DNA from: Paraburkholderia translucens
Lineage (GTDB): Bacteria; Pseudomonadota; Gammaproteobacteria; Burkholderiales; Burkholderiaceae
Assembly: GCF_020881035.1 (NCBI RefSeq)
Contig: NZ_JAJITC010000007.1
Coordinates: forward strand, 248,001-312,000
DNA length: 64,000 nucleotides
Direction of reading: 5' to 3'
Shown piece after piece: positions 26,130 to 34,508 of this stretch; within the stretch, counting starts at the first letter, position 1; every line of letters starts with the position of its first letter. The position numbers and the translations under genes were made by a program. The notes beneath the pieces were generated by a model. It saw nothing but the letters and a program-made list of their open reading frames with translations. It made no database searches and was not told the origin of the DNA.

Positions 26130-26537
26130 ATGAGTGACAACACGCAAGTCGCTGAACGCAACCAGGGCGCGGTGGCACGTGCGGCGTCGGACGAAGCACG
26201 CTCTCGCGTCACGCTGACGCCGGCGGTCGACATCTTCGAAGACAGCCACGCCGTCACGCTTTACGCCGATCTGCCGGGCGTGCCCAAGGACAAGCTGGAC
26301 ATCAAAGTGCATGGCGGGAACCTGACAATCGACGCCGAATCGGTGGTTGCGGTGCCGCCGAACCTGCAGCTGTCGCATGCCGAGGTGCGGGCGCCCCTCT
26401 TCTCGCGACGCTTTACGGTCAGCGACGACTTCGACCTGTCGAAGATCGAAGCCGCCTTGAAAGACGGCGTGCTGAAATTGACGATTCCGCGCCGCGAAGA
26501 GGCGAAGCCGCGTCGCATCGACGTCACGGTGGGCTGA
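26130..26537 (+). CDS. small heat-shock protein, Hsp20 family, copy B2
   Basis: 135 residues starting MSDNTQVAERNQGAVARAAS with GAGGTGACATC upstream. Alpha-crystallin domain: VTLTPAVDIFEDSHAVTLYA, DLPGVPKDKLDIKVHGGNLT, VPPNLQLSHAEVRAPLFSRR and LKDGVLKLTIPRREEAKPRR. Same length as copy B1 (23914-24321) and same gene order, in mirror orientation. It is followed by 193 bp without a convincing gene before the transhydroxylase beta gene. Confidence 0.93.
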   Translation: MSDNTQVAERNQGAVARAASDEARSRVTLTPAVDIFEDSHAVTLYADLPGVPKDKLDIKVHGGNLTIDAESVVAVPPNLQLSHAEVRAPLFSRRFTVSDDFDLSKIEAALKDGVLKLTIPRREEAKPRRIDVTVG

Positions 26538-26730
26538 GGGGACGGTGCTTTTTGAAGTCCGAAAGTCCATGGAGCTGGCAGTTGCCGGCTCCACGGCCGT
26601 CGTTTGCCTTCACGTTTCTGACCCGGAATGGCAGGAGCCTTTCGCGATGGTATTGCCGTTCCGGCAGCAACGATACCCGCGACGACTATCTCGCCCACGG
26701 TAACGCGCATCCAGACAGTCGCACGGATGG

Positions 26731-27651
26731 TTACGTGCGCGACGTGGGCGCCGCACACCTGCCTCGTGCCAAACCGTGACTCGCGTCAAGGGCGGCCCGC
26801 ACCGCGCTCTCCGGCTGCACGAGGCCGATCTCGCCGAGAAAAACGCTTTCGCCGAGCTCGCACTCCCGCGACGCGTTGCCGAGCGGATGACTGATCTCCA
26901 CCCGATAGCGGCCACTGTCTTTCGCCAGCCCTGCGAACCGGAAGTCGCCGAACGCGTCCGACACCGTATGCGCCACTTTCTGCTGCCCCGCATACAGCGT
27001 CACGTCGGCGCCGGCGACGCAGTCCACTACGCCGTCGACCCGTGCGCTCACGCATCCGCCGATAAAGACGGTTTCCCACCGCTCGAGACCGCTGTACCAC
27101 ACGCGAGGCCGGGTCTTCAATTCCGGCCGCAAGACCTTGAGCCCTTCGCGTCGCGCTTTCATCGCCATCGCTTCGTCGTCGAGCTTCACGGTCTCGAAGA
27201 CTCCCGTGGGGCAGGACTGCTGGCATCGGGGTTGCTGCCAACCCTGGTCGAGCAGATGCGCATCGAAAATCCAGGTTTGCGGCACTTGCAATGCCTCGTT
27301 CCAGACGATCGCCTTGTACGGGCAGGCCTTCACGATGTCCTTGCGGCCGCGCGCCTTCTCTGGATCAATGATGACGATGCCGTCGGCGCGCTTGTGAACC
27401 GCGTCGCCGCCCACCCGCATGCAAGGCGCGTCGTCGCAGTGATTGCACATGACCGGTAAATACGTGGTCTCGACCATGTGCGAGTCGCCCTGTACCCGAC
27501 GCAGAATGCGGATGGGGCTCTGCGCTTCGGCGGAGGCCGGCGCCGAGTAACCGGGGTAGTCGTTGCCGACATGCTCATCGCGCGCGGCGATCACGCAGTT
27601 GTGACAGTTCTCGCATTGCCCGACCTTGATCACCAGGTTCCACTTGCTCAT
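26731..27651 (-). CDS. pyrogallol-phloroglucinol transhydroxylase-like beta subunit (iron-sulfur protein)
   Basis: 306 residues. Ferredoxin-like domain (1-160) with cysteines at 13, 16, 19, 69, 72, 77, 110, 143 and 147, then a linker ending RPELKTRPRVWYSGLERWET and a C-terminal beta-sandwich (about 195-275, VDGVVDCVAGADVTLYAGQQ ... FGDFRFAGLAKDSGRYRVEI). That combination of a multi-cluster ferredoxin plus a Cna-B-like domain is the plan of the Pelobacter transhydroxylase small subunit as I remember it. Compared with that, three ligand cysteines are missing: Ala23 in the first CxxCxxCxxxC motif, and Trp127/Asp130 where a CxxC is expected. The gene follows alpha by 10 bp. It should pass or store electrons for the Mo subunit, perhaps with fewer clusters. 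Confidence 0.75.
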   Translation of the reverse strand: MSKWNLVIKVGQCENCHNCVIAARDEHVGNDYPGYSAPASAEAQSPIRILRRVQGDSHMVETTYLPVMCNHCDDAPCMRVGGDAVHKRADGIVIIDPEKARGRKDIVKACPYKAIVWNEALQVPQTWIFDAHLLDQGWQQPRCQQSCPTGVFETVKLDDEAMAMKARREGLKVLRPELKTRPRVWYSGLERWETVFIGGCVSARVDGVVDCVAGADVTLYAGQQKVAHTVSDAFGDFRFAGLAKDSGRYRVEISHPLGNASRECELGESVFLGEIGLVQPESAVRAALDASHGLARGRCAAPTSRT

Positions 27652-27661
27652 CTCGCACTCC

Positions 27662-30640
27662 TTACGCTGCGCGACCGAGCATGAACGCGTCGGCGCCTTT
27701 CCATTTTTCCACCTGTACCAGGCATGAATTCGGGCTCATGCTGCTCGTACCCGCTGTTTGCGGCCGATCGGGGGTGAGCAGGTTCATGCAGCCGCCTATT
27801 TCGACGCGCTCGCCGTCGATCTCGACAAATTGAAACTCGGCACTCGCCTCATACGACTTGACCACGCCGGAGGTGACGAGAGGCGAGATGTCGGCCGCGC
27901 AAATGACGGCGCCCCGGTCGTTGAACACCTTCACGAGCGAGCGATGTGCGATGCCGCGAATCGCCGCGTCGCTGGCGCTTAACCGCAGCAGCCAGAAGCG
28001 GTGGCCGCCAATCAGTGCGCGATGATCTTCGACGCTGTTGACCGACGAGCTTTTGCCGTCGCAATGCGTATGGAAGCTGTAGCGGCTGTGCGTCGCGATC
28101 AGTTGCAGCGGATAGCGCGCGGCCAGTTCAGAGCGCAACCCCTCCCACGACGGGATATAGCGGTTCAATGGGGGCCGTTCGGGATTGTCTGCGGTGTGCC
28201 GCCTGAGCAGCTCGGGCACGAACTCGAACTTTCCGCTCGGCGTCTGCAAGCCCTCGCCGAATCTCTCGGCGTACTGCGACGGCAGCGGATGAGGCTCGTG
28301 CAGATCCTTGCGACGGCCCTCGGCAAACCAGCGCATATCGACCGGGTGCCGCAATTCGGGCTTCTCCGGCGGAACGACAAAATAGCCTTTGCGACAGAAC
28401 TCGCGCCACGAAATGTGATCGGGCAGATCCGACGATTCGAACACCCGCTTGACCCAATCGAGTTCACCGCAGCCTTCGGTGAACACGCCGCCCAGACCGA
28501 GGCGGCTCAAGATGGCGGTGAAGATATCGTAGTCAGAGCGAGACTCGCCCAAAGGCTCGATACATTTGTGCTGCAACGTCACCATCCGGTGATTGACGGT
28601 GTTATAGCCATGATGCGCGTAGCCGCCGGAATTCGACCATTCGCCTATGTCCCATCGCTCGAGCGATGTGCACGCCGGCAGAATGATGTCGGCGAACTGC
28701 GCCTCGCCCTCCATCCAGATGGACTGATTGACCACGAACTCGATGCTCGGATGCCGATAGGCGTCGACCCAGCGCCCCGATTTCGTGACTGTGCTGAACG
28801 CGGATCCGCCATAGCGATAGATCATGTGAATCGGCGAATAGCCCGGCATCGGGTAGCTGAACGGCGCGAACTGGGCTTCCTGCGAGATACCGTCCCACAG
28901 ATAGCCCGTCGCGTGACCATCGATGATCGCATCGGGCAATTGCTGGCGCGGCACCATCTGCTTGACCGGGTTCATGGTGAGGATATGCGGCATGCGCTGG
29001 TAGTTGTTCACCGCGTTGGCGGTCCATGCCAGGTCCCCGGACATGCCGCCGTCCGCGTATCCCGGGAAATAGAAATGGAGGTCATGCGGAGCGCCGAGTT
29101 GGAGACAGCCGAAATTGACGCCCGGCTTTCCCCAACCCTGCATCGCCATCATCATGACCATGCAACGCGCCCATTGCGCGCCGGTCGCGCCGCGCCCCGC
29201 GCCGCCGAATCCAGCCCCGCTCATGCCAACCGCGAGATAGACCTTCCTCTGGCCCCACAGGCGCGCCAGTGCGCGCACGTCCTTGGCCGGCACGCCGGTC
29301 TCGGATTCCTGCCACTCGGGGGTTTTCGGTACGCCGTCCGTTTCGCCCAGCAAGTACGCGCGCCATTCGTCGAAGCCGGTCGTGCGGGCGGCGACGTAGT
29401 CCGCGTCGTACAGGCCTTCCACTGCCCACACATACATGATTGCGGTTGCGAGCGCCGCGTCGGTTTGCGGCCGCACCGGGATCCAGCGTCCGCCCAGCAA
29501 CTGGGCTGTCGGATTGCAGTGGGGATCGATGTGAACGAACTCGATCCCCAGTTCTTTGGCCCACAGGCGGCGCGGCGTGCCCTCGAATCCCGCGTAGGCA
29601 CCGTTGGTGCTCTCGGGGTCGCACGACCAGAAGACGATCATGTCCGCTTCTTTCAGACAGTCCTCGATCCCGCCGTACCCTGAGGGCACGCCAACGCGCA
29701 TCGAGTTGCCGAAGTGATGCATCGCGCCCCAGTACCATCCTTCCCAGCTGTCCGGATTGGCGGCGACGCGCGTAAAGCCGATCAGATTCGCGAAACGGGT
29801 CAGCGCGCTGAGGTAGTAGCCGATATTGCCCCACTGATGATGCGACGACATCGGGAACGTAATGGAGCCCGGTCCGTGAACACGCTTTTGCCGGTTGATC
29901 TCGCGCGCGACGATATCGAGTGCCTCGTCCCAACTGATCGGCACATAGCCGGACTTGCCGCGATTGTGCGGATTGCGCTCGCCATCCGGATCGAAGTCAA
30001 CGCGCTTCATCGGATGAAGTATCCGCTTGTCCGAGTACACGAGCGACTTCACGGACAGCGCGTGAGGCGCAACCAGGCCGCGCCGTGGCGGGCTGAATCG
30101 GCGTCCGCGCGCTTCGATCTTCCAGCTCGGCGCGTCCGTGTCGTCGAGATCGATGGGCGTCACGCGAACGATGCGGCCAGCCTTCACGTAGACGAACAAG
30201 GGGCCGCCATTCGTACACGTCGTATAACGCTGCGTGCCGTCGCGCATCCGTGTGCCCATCGGCAGGCCAACGGTTTGCATCATGTTCAGCGTTTGCATGA
30301 ACCAGACGAGCAACGGGTCGTCGCCTTCCGTGACCACCTTGAAGTTCTTCGCCGCATGAATGATCGCGCCGTGGTCCTGCCGTGGCGACAGGAACTTCAG
30401 CGCAGTGGCGACGTCCTTGAATGCCATGCGCACGTCCGCCTTCCGGCGGCCATCGGCAAGCGCGCGAACCCGGCCGTTCCTGATCTCGATATAGCGACCG
30501 ATGCTGTTATCCATCAGCCCGATCCATGCAACCAGATCGCGCTCGCCCAGACGGTCGCGATAGTCGGGAAACCGGCGGCCCGTGAAGTCGAGAACCTTCG
30601 GCAAGGCAAACAGAATGGTCTTGAGGACCTGTCGTTTCAT
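27662..30640 (-). CDS. transhydroxylase-like molybdopterin enzyme, alpha subunit with SCP2-like N-terminus
   Basis: About 992 residues from ATG 30640. The frame is open upstream to 31450, but that part is antisense to the OmpW gene and not credible. Residues about 30-130 look like an SCP2/sterol-carrier-type domain (GRYIEIRNGRVRALADGRRK, ADVRMAFKDVATALKF). The rest aligns from memory with the large subunit of pyrogallol-phloroglucinol transhydroxylase of the DMSO reductase family: TCTNGGPLFVYVKAGRIVRV, SSHHQWGNIGYYLS (265-278), ANPDSWEGWYWG with Ser298 as the likely Mo ligand, MVFWSCDPESTNGAYAGFE-like cofactor site, QSIWMEGEAQFADIILPACT and near the end CMNLLTPDRPQ. The family moves a hydroxyl between phenols with bis-MGD Mo. 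In this aerobic-looking cluster the substrate may be another polyphenol. Confidence 0.78.
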   Translation of the reverse strand: MKRQVLKTILFALPKVLDFTGRRFPDYRDRLGERDLVAWIGLMDNSIGRYIEIRNGRVRALADGRRKADVRMAFKDVATALKFLSPRQDHGAIIHAAKNFKVVTEGDDPLLVWFMQTLNMMQTVGLPMGTRMRDGTQRYTTCTNGGPLFVYVKAGRIVRVTPIDLDDTDAPSWKIEARGRRFSPPRRGLVAPHALSVKSLVYSDKRILHPMKRVDFDPDGERNPHNRGKSGYVPISWDEALDIVAREINRQKRVHGPGSITFPMSSHHQWGNIGYYLSALTRFANLIGFTRVAANPDSWEGWYWGAMHHFGNSMRVGVPSGYGGIEDCLKEADMIVFWSCDPESTNGAYAGFEGTPRRLWAKELGIEFVHIDPHCNPTAQLLGGRWIPVRPQTDAALATAIMYVWAVEGLYDADYVAARTTGFDEWRAYLLGETDGVPKTPEWQESETGVPAKDVRALARLWGQRKVYLAVGMSGAGFGGAGRGATGAQWARCMVMMMAMQGWGKPGVNFGCLQLGAPHDLHFYFPGYADGGMSGDLAWTANAVNNYQRMPHILTMNPVKQMVPRQQLPDAIIDGHATGYLWDGISQEAQFAPFSYPMPGYSPIHMIYRYGGSAFSTVTKSGRWVDAYRHPSIEFVVNQSIWMEGEAQFADIILPACTSLERWDIGEWSNSGGYAHHGYNTVNHRMVTLQHKCIEPLGESRSDYDIFTAILSRLGLGGVFTEGCGELDWVKRVFESSDLPDHISWREFCRKGYFVVPPEKPELRHPVDMRWFAEGRRKDLHEPHPLPSQYAERFGEGLQTPSGKFEFVPELLRRHTADNPERPPLNRYIPSWEGLRSELAARYPLQLIATHSRYSFHTHCDGKSSSVNSVEDHRALIGGHRFWLLRLSASDAAIRGIAHRSLVKVFNDRGAVICAADISPLVTSGVVKSYEASAEFQFVEIDGERVEIGGCMNLLTPDRPQTAGTSSMSPNSCLVQVEKWKGADAFMLGRAA

Positions 30641-30687
30641 CGTTCGATCCTGGGTGGAGCCGCGCAAAGGCGCTGGGATTAGAGGCG

Positions 30688-31434
30688 TCAGAACGTATAG
30701 GCGACGTTGACGAACACGCTGAGGGGGTTGAGCCTGAGCGTCGATTTCGAAACGATCTGCGTTCCGGTCGCGGTCTGTCCGTATAAGGTCAGGTTGGTCT
30801 TGACCGGCATGTAGTTGACCGACGTTCCAATCGACCAGTGCTTCGTGAGGGCATAGTTCGCCCCCACCTCGAATACTGGATTCCACGAGGCGCTCAACGT
30901 CGCGTGCGCCGATCCGCCCGGCCCGAAGCTGTCTTCGATGAACCGCGCATTGGTTGCGCGGACCTGCGTGAACCACGTGTAGTTGACGCCGACACCGATG
31001 AATGGCCGGAACTTCGCATCCGCCGCAAACAGGTGATACCGCAGTTCGACGGCGGGCGGCATCGGCCGGGTCGAACCGAGGTTGCCATACTTCTGCAGCG
31101 TTCCGTCGCCGACCAGGTCCACGGTCAACGGCAAGCCCACGAGCGCGGCGACGCCAATGTTGTCCGTGACGTAATATTCCGTCGTGATGCCTAACGTATC
31201 TGTCGAACTCGCGTGCGCTCCGGTGCCGGTCAGTTCCCGGTTCACTGGCTGGCCCCCGATGCTCTGCACGGTGAGTGGTGTCGCGTCGCCCTGTGGCGCG
31301 ATGTGAAGCCAGCCCAGCGATAGCGTCACGCTTCCCGCGGTCTGTGCGTAAACCGCATCGGCGAGTGCCGTCGTGCACAGGCACGCCGCAACTGCGCTCA
31401 AGCGAACCGTTCGCCTGCGATCTCTCAACGTCAT
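30688..31434 (-). CDS. OmpW-family outer membrane protein
   Basis: About 248 residues from ATG 31434 (CAGGAG directly before it; GGGAG further up). Signal peptide ends near DAVYA. Mature part is an eight-stranded beta-barrel: SVTLSLGWLHIAPQGDATPL, STDTLGITTEYYVTDNIGVA, VELRYHLFAADAKFRPFIGV, NPVFEVGANYALTKHWSIGT and the terminal LSVFVNVAYTF. OmpW channels let small hydrophobic compounds cross the outer membrane. It is co-directional with the transhydroxylase genes (47-bp gap), so a likely role is entry of aromatic substrates. An extra in-frame ATG at 31524 would add 30 unsuited residues. Confidence 0.85.
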   Translation of the reverse strand: MTLRDRRRTVRLSAVAACLCTTALADAVYAQTAGSVTLSLGWLHIAPQGDATPLTVQSIGGQPVNRELTGTGAHASSTDTLGITTEYYVTDNIGVAALVGLPLTVDLVGDGTLQKYGNLGSTRPMPPAVELRYHLFAADAKFRPFIGVGVNYTWFTQVRATNARFIEDSFGPGGSAHATLSASWNPVFEVGANYALTKHWSIGTSVNYMPVKTNLTLYGQTATGTQIVSKSTLRLNPLSVFVNVAYTF

Positions 31435-31568
31435 CTCCTGTCTCCCGCATCTGAATGGATTTATGCGAAGTGCGCCGCCGTCTCGCGCCGTATATCGGCT
31501 GATCGTTTTTCTAAGTCCTGCCAATTAATTTGCAACTACATCGATTCTTCCTGATACCACCTCGATGG

Positions 31569-33521
31569 CTAGCCTGCGACCGACACCGAGTACTCGAATG
31601 GAAAACGCCCAAGCGCCGATGCTGCCGATGCTTCGAATGCTGCGTCTCGAACCTCGACGTGAACGCACAGGCCTCGATCCCGGTCTTCGACGACACTGAC
31701 GTTTGCATCTTCCACGCCGGCCTCCGCCAACGCCGCACGGATCGCGTCCGCCGTTTCCCATCGTTTCAGCGCCGGCTTGAAGATTTTCCCGACGCCCGTG
31801 AGCGGCATCGCGTCGACGATCCTGACGCCCTTGGGCAGCGCGGCACGTTCGCGGATCTCGCGGCGCAGGAATTCGCACAAGTCAGTTTCCGTCGTGCGCA
31901 TGCCGGGCTTGATCTCGACGTAGACGACCGGCAGTTCCCCCGCATGCGCGTCAGGACGACCGATAGCGGCGGCGAACCGCACGGCGGGATGACGATGCAG
32001 CGGCTCCTCGATCGCCGCGGGATCGATGTTGTGACCGCCGCGTATGATCAGCTCCTTCTTGCGGCCCGTCAGCCAGAAATAACCATCGGCATCGCGGCGG
32101 CCAAGGTCTCCGGTATTGAGCCAGCGGCGTCCGTCACCTGTCTCGATCCAGATTCCGCGATTCTGTTCGGGCCTCGCGTAGCCGCTGAACACGTTCGGGC
32201 CGGAAATCACCAACTGGCCCGGCTCGTCCACCGCGCAGTCGCGCAGGTACCGTCCAGTTTCGTCGACGACCACCGCCTTCATCGCCTGTCCCGGCAGAGA
32301 CAAACCGATCGATCCGGCCCGCCGCTCGCCGAGAGGCGGGTTGGCGCTGCTGATGCAGGTCCCCTCGGTCAGGCCGTAGCCCTCGAGAATCCTGACTCCG
32401 GTGCGGGCCTGAAATGCGCGCAGCAATTCCACCGGCATCGGCGCGGCGCCGCAGAGCCCATATTCGAGAGAGCTGACGTCGCAGCCCATGATGGGCACGT
32501 CCAGCAGAGAGCCGTAAAGTGTCGGCACGCCGCTGAAAAAATTGACGCGATAGCGCTCGACGATCTGCCAGAAGCGCGCGACGACGCGCTCGCCGCGATA
32601 GCCTTGCGGTGTACCGAGCACGACGTGCGCGCCGCGCGAAAACGGCAGCAATCCCGTGACCATCGCCGCGTTGACGTGAAAAAGCGGCAATCCGCAGAAC
32701 ATCGTCTTTCCGGGACCGACGCTGTCGCCAAAGAACTCGCCCGCGCTCCAGGCATTGGCCACCTCATTGCCGTGCCGGCGCATCGCGATCTTCGGCAGGC
32801 CGGTCGTGCCGCCGGTGCAAAAAAAGGACGACAAGTCGTCGGCGTTCATCTGCTCCGTGGCAACAAGCGCGGTGCCTGATTCGTTCGCGATGGCGGCGTT
32901 GAAGTCGTGCGCGACGAGCCGCGCCGGGATGTCGCGTGGCAGCGCATCGCGATCGAGCGGCGCTGAGCATTGATCGAGCCGGCCTTGCCGCATCGCCGAG
33001 CGCCGTGTGCCCGGCGCGTGATCGGCGAGATTGACGAGAACCACGTGTTCGAGCGACGCAACCTCGCCCAGGATCGAATGGACCTTTTGCCACAGATCGG
33101 TGCCAGCAAACGGCGCCAGCGTCACCAGCACGGATGCGCCTGACGCGTTGAGCAGTTCGCCGATCGCCGGGGCTTCGAGCAGCGGATTGATCGCGCAGAC
33201 TGTCCCGACCGCCTCGCCTCCCCAGATCACGAAATGGGTTTCCGGCAGATTCGGCAGCACATACGCGACGACCGAGCCGCGTTGTACACCCAGCCGCGAG
33301 AACAGGTTGGCGGTGCGGGTGATGTCATGCAGCAACTCGGTGTACGTCCAGCACTCGGGGTCCGCGTAGTCATCGGCCGTCGCGAAGAACGAGAGAGCAG
33401 GTGCCGATGGATCGATGGCCGCTCCCCGGCAGATCATCTCGTAGGTATTCGCGGGCAGGTCGGCGGCCTGCCGGCGCGCCTCCATTGCATCGACGTCCTC
33501 CATGTTAGCGACGCCTCTCAT
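31569..33521 (-). CDS. acyl-CoA synthetase (AMP-forming), adenylate-forming enzyme
   Basis: 650 residues. P-loop-like A3 motif CTGGTTGLPK (235-244), A5 YGLTEGT (in LEGYGLTEGTCISSANP), A7 WLNTGDLGRRDADGYFW and A8 TGRKKELIIRGGHNIDPAAIEE, then PLTGVGKIFKPAL with the catalytic A10 Lys. It activates a carboxylic acid to acyl-AMP and then acyl-CoA. The ATG at 33521 overlaps the FAH-family gene stop by 4 bases, but an ATG at 33503 (MEDVDAM) is a rival start. The C-terminal 60 residues after about 590 (ETADAIRAALAEAGVEDANV...) extend beyond the usual end and look like a small alpha/beta add-on. Substrate: probably a ring-cleavage or side-chain acid from this cluster. Confidence 0.88.
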   Translation of the reverse strand: MRGVANMEDVDAMEARRQAADLPANTYEMICRGAAIDPSAPALSFFATADDYADPECWTYTELLHDITRTANLFSRLGVQRGSVVAYVLPNLPETHFVIWGGEAVGTVCAINPLLEAPAIGELLNASGASVLVTLAPFAGTDLWQKVHSILGEVASLEHVVLVNLADHAPGTRRSAMRQGRLDQCSAPLDRDALPRDIPARLVAHDFNAAIANESGTALVATEQMNADDLSSFFCTGGTTGLPKIAMRRHGNEVANAWSAGEFFGDSVGPGKTMFCGLPLFHVNAAMVTGLLPFSRGAHVVLGTPQGYRGERVVARFWQIVERYRVNFFSGVPTLYGSLLDVPIMGCDVSSLEYGLCGAAPMPVELLRAFQARTGVRILEGYGLTEGTCISSANPPLGERRAGSIGLSLPGQAMKAVVVDETGRYLRDCAVDEPGQLVISGPNVFSGYARPEQNRGIWIETGDGRRWLNTGDLGRRDADGYFWLTGRKKELIIRGGHNIDPAAIEEPLHRHPAVRFAAAIGRPDAHAGELPVVYVEIKPGMRTTETDLCEFLRREIRERAALPKGVRIVDAMPLTGVGKIFKPALKRWETADAIRAALAEAGVEDANVSVVEDRDRGLCVHVEVRDAAFEASAASALGRFPFEYSVSVAG

Positions 33522-34474
33522 AGTGCTTCGGCGACCACGCGGTTGCGCTGCACGCCCAGATTGATCGAGCCGTCGCGGCTGACGATGCTCGCCTCGACGA
33601 TGTCTCCGACCTGCAAATACTGAGGCCGCTCAGCCTGCAGATTCATGAACAGACGCCACTTTTCCGCTTCGGGCAACTGCGCCGCGGCCCGCTGCTTTTC
33701 GGGCGAGGGAATGATCAATGCGCAGCCGGACGGCGTGCCGGTCGCGAGCAGGTCGCCCGTGCGCAGGTCCTGAACGCCCGAGAGCTCGGTCAGCGTCTCG
33801 GCGGGACCATAGACGAGGCCCGCTGTCGTGTCGTTCTGCCGGACGGTCCCATTAACCGCCAGCGTCAGCACGAGCTCGCCCAGCTTCGCGATTTCTTCCT
33901 TCTGCAGCAGGCACAGATAGGGACCGACAGGGCCGAACGTCCTATAGCTCTTGCCCTTGTAGAACTGCATTTGCGGAATCTGTATGTCGCGCGCCGAGTA
34001 GTCGTTCACGATCACGGCGCCCGCGACGAACTCGTGCAGGTTCTCGTCCGTCACCGTCACGCGCGCGGTGATGTCCCGTTTGAGCACGAGACCCAGCTCG
34101 ATTTCATAGTCGAGAAACCGCACCCCTTCTGGCTTCACGAGCGGCGAGTCTGCCGCAACGATGCAGCTTGTCGCCTTCGTGAAGATCATGTTGAACTTCT
34201 TCACGTCCGGGTCCAAGCCGGATTCGATCATGTGCTGACGATAGTTCGCTCCCTGGCAGATGAACTGCTGATTCGCGGTCACCGGCGAGAGCCACCGAAC
34301 CTGCGACTCGGCAATCGTCGGGCCGTCCAGCAGCATCAGCCTCTCGACCGGGTTCGCCTCGATGAACTCGGCGGTCGACCGGAATTCGCCCGGTATCGGC
34401 GTGATCGCGCCATCGGCAACGACGCCCCACTGCGCGTGACCATCACGCAGGTAATGCAGAACATGAACTGCCAT
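33518..34474 (-). CDS. fumarylacetoacetate hydrolase family protein
   Basis: 318 residues. FAH-fold with the metal triad E124, E126 (FLDYEIELGLVL) and D158 (IVNDYSARDIQ), plus the conserved AGAVIVNDYSARDIQ, KSYRTFGPVGPYL and GDLLATGTPSGCALI blocks. FAH members hydrolyse C-C bonds or decarboxylate or isomerise 2-oxo acids after ring cleavage. Placed 34 bp downstream of the extradiol dioxygenase gene and coupled to the acyl-CoA synthetase, which fits the second step after meta-cleavage. Exact reaction not determined. Confidence 0.88.
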   Translation of the reverse strand: MAVHVLHYLRDGHAQWGVVADGAITPIPGEFRSTAEFIEANPVERLMLLDGPTIAESQVRWLSPVTANQQFICQGANYRQHMIESGLDPDVKKFNMIFTKATSCIVAADSPLVKPEGVRFLDYEIELGLVLKRDITARVTVTDENLHEFVAGAVIVNDYSARDIQIPQMQFYKGKSYRTFGPVGPYLCLLQKEEIAKLGELVLTLAVNGTVRQNDTTAGLVYGPAETLTELSGVQDLRTGDLLATGTPSGCALIIPSPEKQRAAAQLPEAEKWRLFMNLQAERPQYLQVGDIVEASIVSRDGSINLGVQRNRVVAEAL

Positions 34475-34508
34475 TTCTAGTCTCCGGTTTCGATGAACAG
34501 GTGATGCT

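Noticed and set aside
26552..26779. 75-aa plus-strand frame after the last hsp20
   Set aside because: No RBS, random composition, overlaps the beta-subunit 3' end; not supportable as a gene.
28001..29683. 560-aa plus-strand frame opposite the transhydroxylase alpha gene
   Set aside because: Antisense shadow with Arg/Ala/His-rich text and no family blocks.
27662..31450. 1262-aa minus-strand frame
   Set aside because: Only the part from 30640 down is transhydroxylase. The first 270 residues are antisense-like text over the OmpW gene in another frame.
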